DNA of 33,624 bases. It comes from a virus. Location of the stretch: positions 1 to 33,624 of IMG/VR virus record IMGVR_UViG_3300050821_006257, one strand, 5' to 3'. Positions 16,422-22,256 of this stretch are shown one piece after another; positions within the stretch are counted from its first letter, which is position 1; each line of letters opens with the position of its first letter. A program made the position numbers and the translations under genes. The notes under the pieces are model-generated. The model was not told the origin of the DNA, ran no database searches, and saw only the letters and a program-made list of their open reading frames with translations.

Positions 16422-16675
16422 GGCGCGGTAGCCTTGGCGATGGCGGTAGCAACGATACAAATAGGGGAATGTTTATGATCGTTCTCGGATTCCCCGTCCC
16501 ACCCGAAACAGGCTGAACACCGACCGCGTACATCAAATTCCACTACTTTCAGCGCCTCCAGCAAATCCGGCGCGGCGGCGATCAGGCGGGCGTTGGCGAT
16601 CCAAGAATCTAGGTCGCATTTCGGCTGCGCCAACCACGGCCCCGGTGTGTGCTTGCTCCCGCTCATCTCATTCAC
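16418..16675 (-). CDS. Small conserved phage protein (HTPGPW type)
   Basis: This 85-aa protein has the well-known phage block KHTPGPWLAQ near its N-terminus and ANARLIAAAPDLLEALK in the middle, found in many phage-encoded proteins of unknown function. It also carries CSACFGWDGESENDHKH, which may bind zinc. GTG 16675 or ATG 16666 could start it. It lies in the tightly coupled left operon. Confidence 0.7.
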   Translation of the reverse strand: MNEMSGSKHTPGPWLAQPKCDLDSWIANARLIAAAPDLLEALKVVEFDVRGRCSACFGWDGESENDHKHSPICIVATAIAKATAP

Positions 16676-16865
16676 TCCATGAAAAGATGGAGCCGCATTT
16701 GCGCGGCCCCTTCGTGCCTACGTTGCCCGAGTGATGGGCTGTGGTTGTGTGCCTCACTCGACATTCGTCGCGCGTTGCTCGCGCCCGTCTGGTGCCTTTC
16801 ATTTCCGCCGTAATCCGGGCCACGGCAGTAAAGCCCATCCGGGCGGTATCGCACGGAATTGTCAT
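16668..16865 (-). CDS. Small basic hypothetical protein
   Basis: The ATG at 16865 overlaps the stop of the preceding gene (ATGA) and gives 65 residues. They are Arg/Thr-rich (TAEMKGTRRARATRDECRV, TTTAHHSG). The product could bind nucleic acid by charge alone. No family is recognised, and another frame in the same place lacks the coupling. Confidence 0.4.
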   Translation of the reverse strand: MTIPCDTARMGFTAVARITAEMKGTRRARATRDECRVRHTTTAHHSGNVGTKGPRKCGSIFSWSE

Positions 16866-16960
16866 TGTTGATGTTCCTGATATGCCTGACATCCTGGACA
16901 TAATCTCGATGGCGGATCGGCGAGGTAGATGCCGCAATTTTCACATGATATTGGCTTCAA
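16862..16960 (-). CDS. Small zinc-ribbon protein
   Basis: Read from TTG 16960, which overlaps the preceding stop (TTGA), the protein is 32 residues. It has two CxxC pairs (CENCG at the start and CPGC near the end), forming a four-Cys zinc-binding knuckle. The open frame extends upstream to 17050, so a longer form is possible. It is probably a structural zinc protein with a small DNA- or protein-binding role. Confidence 0.4.
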   Translation of the reverse strand: MKPISCENCGIYLADPPSRLCPGCQAYQEHQQ

Positions 16961-17142
16961 ATCGGATTTTCCGGTTTGTCCATGAGGCGACTGGCGAAGA
17001 TTATCTGCCCCGCTGGCCGCATCAGAACGATCGTGTACAGGTCGCGCCATGACTTTGCCGTGTGCATCAGCCCGTTGTGTTCTGCTATCGCGGCACGTTC
17101 AGCAATGCTCGCGAGCTGCTGTTGCTTCTCATTCTCAGTCAC
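16957..17142 (-). CDS. Small helical hypothetical protein
   Basis: The frame starts at GTG 17142 (GTGA overlap with the stop before it) and encodes 61 residues, [18 protein letters not shown] and onward. It looks helical with no known family. An in-frame TTG at 17145 would lengthen it by one residue. It is linked by TTGA overlap to the zinc-ribbon gene. Confidence 0.5.
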   Translation of the reverse strand: MTENEKQQQLASIAERAAIAEHNGLMHTAKSWRDLYTIVLMRPAGQIIFASRLMDKPENPI

Positions 17143-17522
17143 CAAGGAATCTGATCATCTAGTGGCGGCGGGTCGAGTTCATCGTGTGTTTGTGGTGCCG
17201 GCGCAGGCGCGGCAGCGGGCTTGGGAATGCGAACGCGAATCGCTTCGACGGAATCGCCACGGAAGTCCACCATGGCCGGGAACAGGATTACTTCCTTGCC
17301 TTCCCACATATCGGTGTCATCGCCGTAGGCACTCGCAATTACCTTGCTATTTGTCTTGTTCATGACTAATCCCTTTGTGCCCTTTTTGAAAAACAAAACA
17401 GGTTTCTTGTCATCATCGCCGATAGTTTCCATCTCGACGCGATCAATCACGGCCTTTATTTGCCGATCCTGCAAATCCGCCGCTTTCAAATACTTACTCG
17501 GGAACGCCGCAGAAATTTTCAT
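17139..17522 (-). CDS. SSB-like phage protein with acidic C-terminal tip
   Basis: The product, read from ATG 17522, is 127 aa. Its core is beta-rich ([36 protein letters not shown]), in keeping with an OB-like fold. The C-terminus is a Pro/Ala linker followed by [14 protein letters not shown], the acidic-plus-aromatic tip used by single-stranded-DNA-binding proteins (compare DDDIPF of bacterial SSB). A similar family is common in alphaproteobacterial phages. With the Gp157-family gene upstream it suggests a recombination or replication module. DNA binding is inferred, not shown. Confidence 0.6.
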   Translation of the reverse strand: MKISAAFPSKYLKAADLQDRQIKAVIDRVEMETIGDDDKKPVLFFKKGTKGLVMNKTNSKVIASAYGDDTDMWEGKEVILFPAMVDFRGDSVEAIRVRIPKPAAAPAPAPQTHDELDPPPLDDQIPW

Positions 17523-17979
17523 GGTGTCTCTCCTGGGCTGCGGATGCACGCCGTTTTTGTTGATAGATATTGGAGCAGGTTCTACAGATACGCGAGCCGT
17601 TTGGATTGGTATACAGATTATCATTCGTTAATTCATGACCGACATTACAATGTGTTTTCGGCTGATAAGCCCCTGTTCTTTTGCTTCTAATTCGGAGTTT
17701 CTTTGCAGCATCCCGCATATTTTCAGCTTGAGTGCCTAAAAATAAATGAGATGGTCGAACGCAGGCTGGATTATCGCAATGGTGACATACTCCCTGACCT
17801 ACTGGAATTTGGCCACGGTAAAATTCATACGAAAAACGATGAACTAGTGTCGGCTTTTTATTGATCATGATACGCCCATAACCCTTTTGATCTTTTGATC
17901 CGCTCCATTCCCAGCAATCAATTCCTATTTGGACAAATCGCCAAAATCTCACGTTTGCTGGCTCACGTTTTCCTTGCAT
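17494..17979 (-). CDS. HNH endonuclease with C-terminal zinc finger
   Basis: This 161-aa protein has an HNH core at residues 64-92: [16 protein letters not shown] then [10 protein letters not shown], the typical H-x-CDNP-x-CV-x-P-x-HL-x-GT-x-x-NM arrangement. A second zinc site follows (C111, H115, C132, C135). It is a free-standing endonuclease of the homing or VSR-like type. The DNA is more AT-rich than the flanking genes, and the end overlaps the SSB-like gene start by 29 bases, suggesting insertion of the endonuclease here. It starts one base after the stop of the Gp157 gene. Confidence 0.8.
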   Translation of the reverse strand: MQGKREPANVRFWRFVQIGIDCWEWSGSKDQKGYGRIMINKKPTLVHRFSYEFYRGQIPVGQGVCHHCDNPACVRPSHLFLGTQAENMRDAAKKLRIRSKRTGAYQPKTHCNVGHELTNDNLYTNPNGSRICRTCSNIYQQKRRASAAQERHHENFCGVPE

Positions 17980-17980
17980 G

Positions 17981-18477
17981 TTATTTCACCAGTATCCTGA
18001 GCACGGGCTCAGCATTACTCAGCGCACAGCCTGGCACGTGCTCATGTGCCGTCAGTGCCGCGCCGATGCGCGTCTTATCGGGTTCGGTCTTGATGCGCAG
18101 AAAGTCCTTTGGGATTTCCTGCTCATTCACGATGACGACTTTCTGCCGACCGGCGCTGATGCTTGTGGTCGCCTCCGGCAGCTCTGCCTTGCGCAGCTCG
18201 GCCGTGTTCATGACCTTGCCGATCAGAGAGCGTAGCGCATGTTCGCGCCGCTCCAGCCGTGCTTTGCGCTCTTGCAACTCGCCAATGTAGTCGGCAGTGC
18301 CGCCCGCCAACGCTTTGGTTGAGCCGATCTTGCGCACAATACCGGACAGAAATTCAAAGGTATCGTCTGCCCTCCGATCATGTCCTCGCGCAAAATTTCA
18401 TCTTCGAGGAGTTCGGGATACGCCAGCAACAACCACGTGATTTCGTTCTGTACGGATTTGACATCGAGGGCTTTCAT
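17981..18477 (-). pseudogene. Siphovirus Gp157-family protein, broken by a one-base frameshift
   Basis: Two frames together give a Gp157-like protein of about 165 residues. The first (18477 down to about 18370) encodes MKALDVKSVQNEITWLLLAY and PELLEDEILREDMIGG. The second (to 17981) continues ADDTFEFLSG, RKIGSTKALAGG, a helical coiled-coil (LQERKARLERREHALRS) and the diagnostic RIKTEPDKTRIGAAL...VPGCAL end. The frames meet at the CCC run at 18370-18372 (GGG on the coding strand). Adding one G there restores one continuous frame. This could be mutation, sequencing error or programmed slippage. The start is set by an ATGA overlap with the gene above. Confidence 0.75.
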
Positions 18478-18665
18478 ACCGACCACCCGCTCTCGCGCTC
18501 CTCGTCATAGTCCTTCTGCAACTCCCAGCCATCGATCCACTCGTCTACAATGCGCTGTGCCTCGGGGTAGGTGTGTCCCAAGTCAATTAAACAGCGGATT
18601 GCGCCGAGCCGCGTGATGTGGCTGTTGCGCAGGTCCGTATAAATGCCCTGCTCGTTGTCGCTCAT
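18474..18665 (-). CDS. Small hypothetical protein
   Basis: Read from ATG 18665 (ATGA overlap with the previous stop), the product is 63 residues, beginning MSDNEQGIYTDLRNSHITR and rich in Glu/Asp toward the end (QKDYDEERESGW). It is helical in the middle (AQRIVDEWIDGW). It lies directly above the Gp157 gene, whose start overlaps its stop. The function is unknown. Confidence 0.6.
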   Translation of the reverse strand: MSDNEQGIYTDLRNSHITRLGAIRCLIDLGHTYPEAQRIVDEWIDGWELQKDYDEERESGWSV

Positions 18666-18862
18666 GCCGTGCTCCGTCCGATATCGTGACATGCGGCCTT
18701 GATGGTCAGCATGCCCAGGTCGGAATCGCAGTCAATCCAGCCGCACGCGCAGTAGGCGAACGTGAACCATCCGGCTTTCTGGAACCGCACCCGATGATCG
18801 TGGACGACCGGCTCAAGCTGCGGCTCGCTGCCGGCACCGGGGGATTTATTGTTCGTATTCAT
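18662..18862 (-). CDS. Small hypothetical protein with Cys pair
   Basis: Starting at ATG 18862 (ATGA overlap), the product is 66 residues. The first part is polar (NTNNKSPGAGSEP). The later part, FQKAGWFTFAYCACGWIDCD, has three closely spaced cysteines that might bind metal. No family is recognised. Confidence 0.5.
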   Translation of the reverse strand: MNTNNKSPGAGSEPQLEPVVHDHRVRFQKAGWFTFAYCACGWIDCDSDLGMLTIKAACHDIGRSTA

Positions 18863-18975
18863 CGGAACAGCACACACAAAGCAATGATCCACACCGCGAC
18901 CAATTCCATTGTGGTCATTGTCAGTAAATAGACGCGATACCAGTCAGCGCCGGGCGATTTGTGCGGGGCGGTCAT
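18859..18975 (-). CDS. 38-aa single-TM small protein
   Basis: The ATG at 18975 overlaps the end of the leading ORF (ATGA). The product has a polar N-terminus (MTAPHKSPGADWYR) and a helix of about 20 residues (MELVAVWIIALCVLFR is its second part). It is the second gene after the left promoter. It could be a membrane-acting early peptide. Confidence 0.5.
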   Translation of the reverse strand: MTAPHKSPGADWYRVYLLTMTTMELVAVWIIALCVLFR

Positions 18976-19106
18976 GATTGAGGCTCCCGGCCCGCAGCAG
19001 GCCAAGGCCGGCCCGGGGGACGTGGCACAGCGGGATGGTTCTGTGCCGTCACCGGCTTGGCGGTGCTGCTGCGGGCCGGAACTGGAAAGGAGATGAGGGT
19101 TGACAT
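18972..19106 (-). CDS. 44-aa Pro/Ala-rich first gene of left operon
   Basis: The ATG at 19106 follows GGGAG by five bases, and the product starts about 17 bases after the predicted left-promoter transcription start. It is Pro/Arg/Ala-rich (SFPVPARSSTAKPVTAQ, PRPPGRPWPAAG) and has no known family. Its stop overlaps the next gene by ATGA, which supports translation. The coding DNA also holds a 12-bp inverted repeat, so it may act as a leader as well. Confidence 0.45.
   Translation of the reverse strand: MSTLISFPVPARSSTAKPVTAQNHPAVPRPPGRPWPAAGREPQS
18989..19077. repeat. 12-bp inverted repeat with inner hairpin in left leader
   Basis: GGCCCGCAGCAG (18989-19000) is matched exactly by CTGCTGCGGGCC (19066-19077). 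Inside the pair a second stem, GGCACAG/CTGTGCC (19024-19030 and 19041-19047), leaves a 10-base loop. The repeats lie within the 44-aa ORF on the left transcript. They could form an RNA structure that influences early-gene expression, or be an accident of GC-rich coding DNA. Confidence 0.45.
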
Positions 19107-19129
19107 GGCCGCTCCCGAATGGTGGGAGC

Positions 19130-19159
19130 AATATAGTTCGCAAATCGCGAACACGTCAA
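19130..19159 (-). promoter_or_regulatory. Left early promoter (PL-like) with operator in the spacer
   Basis: On the minus strand TTGACG (19159-19154) and TATATT (19135-19130) are separated by 18 bases. The spacer holds the 17-bp operator at 19136-19152 (GTTCGC, five bases, GCGAAC). The same arrangement points right at 19522-19551. Predicted transcription starts near 19123 and enters the left operon. A bound repressor would cover the promoter directly. Confidence 0.75.
19136..19152. promoter_or_regulatory. Operator OL1
   Basis: A perfect 6-bp inverted repeat, GTTCGC-AAATC-GCGAAC, lies between the -35 and -10 of the left promoter. It is one of four related 17-bp sites flanking the repressor gene. 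Confidence 0.75.
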
Positions 19160-19166
19160 GCACAAA

Positions 19167-19183
19167 GTTCGCAGGACGCGAAT
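19167..19183. promoter_or_regulatory. Operator OL2
   Basis: GTTCGC-AGGAC-GCGAAT differs from the perfect palindrome at one end base. It starts 31 bases from OL1, about three helical turns, so dimers could contact each other on the same face. It lies upstream of the left -35 and near the repressor gene end. Confidence 0.65.
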
Positions 19184-19200
19184 TTATTTTGGGGGAAAGA

Positions 19201-19467
19201 TTATGCTGCGGTGCGCCGCATTTTCCGCAGGAGTTTTGTCATTCCTGGGTCAATATCGCCGTCGATGATCCAATCCAGCCGCAGGCGGAACCGTCTTTTT
19301 ATCGCCTGGGCAACTTCGGTAGTGATCGGTCGACGCCCCTTTTCAAAGGGATTGTAGACATTCCGCGCAACACAGATTTCTCGGCAAAAGTCGGCTTGGA
19401 CCTCATAGCCGAGGGCCAGGCGGGTCTCCCTTAGCCGCTTGCCCTGTTCCTCGAGGTGGTTTCCCAT
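19201..19467 (-). CDS. XRE-family repressor
   Basis: The product, read from ATG 19467, is 88 aa. It has an N-terminal HTH of XRE type (GKRLRETRLALGYEVQADFC, then CVARNVYNPFEKGRRPIT). The NVYNPFEKGRR block is typical of rhizobial small XRE repressors. It lacks the C-terminal cleavage/oligomerisation domain of lambda CI. The gene lies between left and right promoters, each containing palindromic operators, so it is the best candidate for the lysogeny repressor. It has no clear Shine-Dalgarno, and no clear own promoter was found. It may instead be the Cro-like member of the pair. Confidence 0.7.
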   Translation of the reverse strand: MGNHLEEQGKRLRETRLALGYEVQADFCREICVARNVYNPFEKGRRPITTEVAQAIKRRFRLRLDWIIDGDIDPGMTKLLRKMRRTAA

Positions 19468-19502
19468 AAGGGATATTTCAGCATTTTCCCCGCCCTCAGT
19501 CG

Positions 19503-19519
19503 TTTCGCGATTTGCGAAC
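19503..19519. promoter_or_regulatory. Operator OR2
   Basis: TTTCGC-GATTT-GCGAAC matches the operator consensus at all but the first base. It lies upstream of the right promoter -35, starting 26 bases from OR1 and close to the repressor start, so it may also tune repressor expression. Confidence 0.65.
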
Positions 19520-19521
19520 GC

Positions 19522-19551
19522 TTGACTTGTTCGCAGACTGCGAACTATATT
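19522..19551 (+). promoter_or_regulatory. Right early promoter (PR-like) with operator in the spacer
   Basis: TTGACT (19522-19527) and TATATT (19546-19551) are 18 bases apart. The spacer contains operator OR1. Its pieces match the left promoter almost base for base. The start ATG of the Cro-like gene begins only eight bases after the -10, so the mRNA probably has no 5' leader. Confidence 0.78.
19529..19545. promoter_or_regulatory. Operator OR1
   Basis: GTTCGC-AGACT-GCGAAC fills the right promoter spacer. Including the flanking spacer bases it is a perfect 17-bp palindrome (GTTCGCAG-A-CTGCGAAC), the most symmetric of the four sites, which suggests the highest affinity. Confidence 0.75.
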
Positions 19552-19558
19552 ACCGCCC

Positions 19559-19798
19559 ATGTCCGTTACGGTGGATTCAGCAATCGACGATTTGGGGGGC
19601 ACCGGCGCCGTAGCCGCGGCTCTCGACTTGCCCTTGTCAACAGTCAGCACTTGGCGTGCTCGACGCTTCATTCCGGCCCGCCGGTGGCCGGACATCGTGC
19701 GGATCGCCGCCGAAAAGTCCTGCAGCCACATCACATTTGATGCTTTGGCGGCCTTGCAGTTCGAAGCCGACCTCAACGGGGCCGAAACATGCCCCTGA
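19559..19798 (+). CDS. Cro-like HTH regulator
   Basis: This 79-aa protein has a HTH near residues 15-37 (TGAVAAALDLPLSTVSTWRA), where LPLSTVSTW is the recognition helix with the typical T-V-S-x-W end. RRFIPARRWPDIVRIA follows. It diverges from the XRE gene across shared operators and is first in the right operon, the usual place of Cro. The start codon is nearly at the transcription start (leaderless). It could bind the same operators in a different order of preference. Confidence 0.72.
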   Translation: MSVTVDSAIDDLGGTGAVAAALDLPLSTVSTWRARRFIPARRWPDIVRIAAEKSCSHITFDALAALQFEADLNGAETCP

Positions 19799-19952
19799 AA
19801 CCGCACCATATCGCCCATTCTGTCCTCCCATGTGGGGAGGCTGGCCGCGTTTGCAGCACTTTTCGGTCGCATCCCCGCTTAGATTGTGACAGGGGTTCGA
19901 CACAATACAACCTACACTTTGTAACAATTTGTAACGTGCGTGAGAGGGTGTC
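19799..19952 (+). promoter_or_regulatory. Intergenic segment with hairpin and tandem TTTGTAAC
   Basis: CCTCCC/GGGAGG makes a hairpin over a short loop near 19824-19842, with no T-run. Nearer the next gene TTTGTAAC is repeated twice with AA between (about 19918-19935). Such a repeat could be a regulator site. No clear promoter stands out here. Confidence 0.4.
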
Positions 19953-20180
19953 ATGCGTAAATCAGCGGGGAAGGCTGCGGACAAGTCAATCCGCAGCAGC
20001 GAACATCTGTGCGGCCAAAAATTCGGCGTGGTCGCAAAAGCGATCTGGCCAGAGAAAACAGCCTTTGAATTGTCGGCACTTACGGGCGCATCCTTGCGTG
20101 CCTGCGAGTATTGGCTGGCCGGTCAGCGCCATCCGAATGCCGCTGCGATCCGCGCGGTTCTCAACGAAATTCTGTCCTGA
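19953..20180 (+). CDS. Small HTH-like protein
   Basis: This 75-aa protein has a basic N-terminus (RKSAGKAADKSIRSSE). It then has a HTH-like region (FELSALTGASLRACEYWLAG, then QRHPNAAAIRAVL), which matches the pattern of YdaS/XRE-like phage regulators. GAGAGGG precedes the ATG. It lies in the right operon between the Cro-like gene and the tRNA. A regulatory role is inferred. Confidence 0.6.
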   Translation: MRKSAGKAADKSIRSSEHLCGQKFGVVAKAIWPEKTAFELSALTGASLRACEYWLAGQRHPNAAAIRAVLNEILS

Positions 20181-20190
20181 ATCTTCGAAT

Positions 20191-20265
20191 TGTAGGGTGG
20201 AGCAGCGGCAGCTCGTCTGGCTCATAACCAGAAGGTCGTGGGTTCGAGTCCCACCCCTGCAACCA
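20191..20265 (+). tRNA. tRNA-Met (anticodon CAT), CCA encoded
   Basis: A complete cloverleaf is visible. The acceptor stem has TGTAGGG paired with CCCTGCA, with one wobble. The D stem is GAGC/GCTC, the anticodon stem TCTGG/CCAGA has loop CTCATAA (CAT), and the T stem is GTGGG/CCCAC with loop TTCGAGT. A73 and an encoded CCA follow. The paired position 1-72 and the lack of three G:C pairs next to the anticodon argue against an initiator. It is an elongator tRNA-Met, or a tRNA-Ile with modified C34. It may boost translation or mark a past integration site. Confidence 0.92.
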
Positions 20266-20452
20266 ACTTGTATGCCCGTTGGCTCGCTTGCCGAGAACGG
20301 CATGGTTGCGAAACCCCGCGAGTTTCGGCGCCGGAGCCGTCCTTTCGCTTGGTCCCCCGATTGATGCGGATGGGTGAGCGGCTTCGGCGCCGATCCTGAT
20401 TAGTTTGTGTTGCAGTGCGTGCTGTCTGTCCCGGTCCACCGGAGAACTGCGC

Positions 20453-21511
20453 ATGCACGGCACCAACCGTCCGCCATTCACCGCCGACGACATCCAGGAT
20501 GTCAGCGGCCCAAGCTGGCCGCGGCATACGCAATGCGCATGCAATCCCGGCTGCATGAGTTGCGCGCCGTCGTGCCGTAGCAGCGGGCCGGATAGGCCGT
20601 TTGGATTGCCCGCAGACAGTGTGGAACGTCGCGATTCGCTTGGGCGGCGTATTCGCCAAACACCTGAATTCACGCTTGAACAGATGGAGCGGATCACTCG
20701 GTACTATGCCGAGACTCCCGCATGGCAATTCGACCTATCAGAACTCGCCAAAGAAATAGGCAAAAGCCGCCACAATATCTGCCGCTATGCCCGTAGAGCG
20801 GGTTTGACCAATTTTAGTCGGCTGGCATCTGATAAGCAGAAGGCTGCTAAACGCCGCCCGCTCTCTGCAAAACACCGGCAGGCACTGCGCAAACCCAAGT
20901 GGCAAGACAAGCCGCATCCCCGCGGTATGGCTGGCAAGAAACACACCGATGCGACCAAGGCTCGCATTGCGGTAGCTTCCAAGACCGAATGGGCTACGCA
21001 GAAAACGTTCGGTGGGCCATTGGTATCGGAGGAGGCTTCGCATCTTCGCAGTGAACGAATGCGCGCTGTAATGGCACTTAGGCCGGCGCATAAAAATTAC
21101 ACCAATAGAAATGGCGGCCACAGGGAAGATCTTAACGGGCAATATTTCCGGTCATCCTGGGAAGCTAACTACGCCCGATATTTGAATTTCCTGATCAAAC
21201 TCGGCGTGGTCGAGCATTGGAAATACGAGCCGGATACCTTTTGGTTCAAGGGCATCAAGCGCGGGGTGACCAATTACAAGCCGGATTTCCGGGTGAAATT
21301 CAAAGGCGACGAAAAACTCGTTTACGTTGAAGTCAAAGGCCAGATCGTCCCAAAAGACAAGGTGAAGTGGCGGCGGATGAAAAAATACTATCCGCAGATC
21401 ATTTTGCAGATTGTTGCGTCCAAAGAATACTACGACATTCAGAAAAAATGGTCATCGGCTATCCCGACTTGGGAAAAGAAAGCTCCGTTCATTCGGAGTG
21501 CCCGCCGATGA
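20453..21511 (+). CDS. PD-(D/E)XK nuclease with HTH and NUMOD3-like modules
   Basis: Read from ATG 20453, the protein is 352 aa. The N-terminus has closely spaced cysteines (residues 28-41). Residues 93-117 form a HTH (SELAKEIGKSRHNICRYARR). At about 158-180 there is a NUMOD3-like segment (GKKHTDATKARIAVASK). The C-terminal 120 residues have a nuclease core: E237 in SWEANYARYL, PDF with D278, and EVK at 293-295. This resembles DUF1064-type phage nucleases or junction resolvases. An in-frame ATG at 20405 gives a longer form. The protein could be a homing nuclease or a recombination enzyme. Confidence 0.72.
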   Translation: MHGTNRPPFTADDIQDVSGPSWPRHTQCACNPGCMSCAPSCRSSGPDRPFGLPADSVERRDSLGRRIRQTPEFTLEQMERITRYYAETPAWQFDLSELAKEIGKSRHNICRYARRAGLTNFSRLASDKQKAAKRRPLSAKHRQALRKPKWQDKPHPRGMAGKKHTDATKARIAVASKTEWATQKTFGGPLVSEEASHLRSERMRAVMALRPAHKNYTNRNGGHREDLNGQYFRSSWEANYARYLNFLIKLGVVEHWKYEPDTFWFKGIKRGVTNYKPDFRVKFKGDEKLVYVEVKGQIVPKDKVKWRRMKKYYPQIILQIVASKEYYDIQKKWSSAIPTWEKKAPFIRSARR

Positions 21512-22107
21512 GCGACCCCTTCGCCGACCTGCCGCGCGGGCATTTTGCCGCCATTTTAGCGGACCCTCCTTGGCCATTCGCCACTTGGAGCCACAAAGGA
21601 CAGGGCAGAAGCGGAGAAGCACACTACAGCACGATGAGCCACGCCGACATAGAAGCCCTACCAGTGGCTTCCGTGGCGGCTCCTGATGCCGCTCTGTTCG
21701 TGTGGGTCGTTCAGACGCAAATCCCGGAAGCCGTCAGACTGGTGGAAGCATGGGAGTTTACCCTCAAGTCGCTGGCCTTCCTGTGGGTCAAAGGCGACGG
21801 GCTTCCAATGTTTCCCGACGATGTTGTGACTCAAATGGGCATGGGCAAATGGACCCGCGCCGAAACCGAACAATGCTGGCTTGCAACTCGCGGTAGCCCA
21901 AAGCGCCTAGCGGCGGATGTCCGGCAAGTGATGGATCAGCGGCGCCGCGAGCACAGCCGCAAGCCCGACTGCGTACACGAGCGCATCGAACGGCTGGTAG
22001 CCGGCCCATACCTTGAGCTGTTTGCCCGCCAGCGCCGCCCCGGCTGGACCTGCTGGGGCAATGAGGTAGGCAAGTTCGACCGGCCAACACTTGAGGCCGC
22101 CGAATGA
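21508..22107 (+). CDS. MT-A70 family adenine-N6 DNA methyltransferase
   Basis: This 199-aa protein begins with ATG at 21508 (ATGA overlap with the nuclease). The catalytic motif DPPW is at residues 19-22 (LADPPWPF), followed by HYSTMSHADIEALPV. Further on is FVWVVQTQIPEAVRLVEAWEF, and the C-terminus has a SAM-binding-like stretch (GPYLELFARQRRPGWTCWGNE) typical of MT-A70 methyltransferases of the phage type. These add a methyl group to N6 of adenine. No partner restriction gene is near, so its likely uses are anti-restriction or regulation. A GcrA-like gene follows one gene downstream. Confidence 0.88.
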   Translation: MSDPFADLPRGHFAAILADPPWPFATWSHKGQGRSGEAHYSTMSHADIEALPVASVAAPDAALFVWVVQTQIPEAVRLVEAWEFTLKSLAFLWVKGDGLPMFPDDVVTQMGMGKWTRAETEQCWLATRGSPKRLAADVRQVMDQRRREHSRKPDCVHERIERLVAGPYLELFARQRRPGWTCWGNEVGKFDRPTLEAAE

Positions 22108-22256
22108 CCCGCACATTCCGCTTTGTCCGCTGGCATCGCCTGCCCGACTACCTACTGCTCGGATGGCTGCCGGTTGCCGACCTCGGTCACCCGCATTCGC
22201 AATACGTCACGCTCTGCGAATGGCTGTGCGCTTGCCCCTGCAAGGAGCCGATATGA
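22104..22256 (+). CDS. 50-aa conserved phage protein
   Basis: The ATG at 22104 overlaps the methyltransferase stop, and the TGA overlaps the GcrA-like start. The product begins MTRTFRFVRWHRLPDYLLLG and ends with a Cys-rich LCEWLCACPCKEPI. Related short proteins are common in phages of Rhizobiales. The function is unknown. Confidence 0.6.
   Translation: MTRTFRFVRWHRLPDYLLLGWLPVADLGHPHSQYVTLCEWLCACPCKEPI

Noticed and set aside
16129-16536. 135-aa minus-strand ORF across the AlpA-like gene
   Set aside because: It is the shadow of the AlpA-like and HTPGPW genes, which have recognisable families and the operon's usual coupling.
20222-20728. Long minus-strand ORF ending in GVGLEPTTFWL, across the tRNA
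   Set aside because: This tail is the well-known false translation of the antisense of a tRNA gene. The ORF also overlaps the real nuclease gene.
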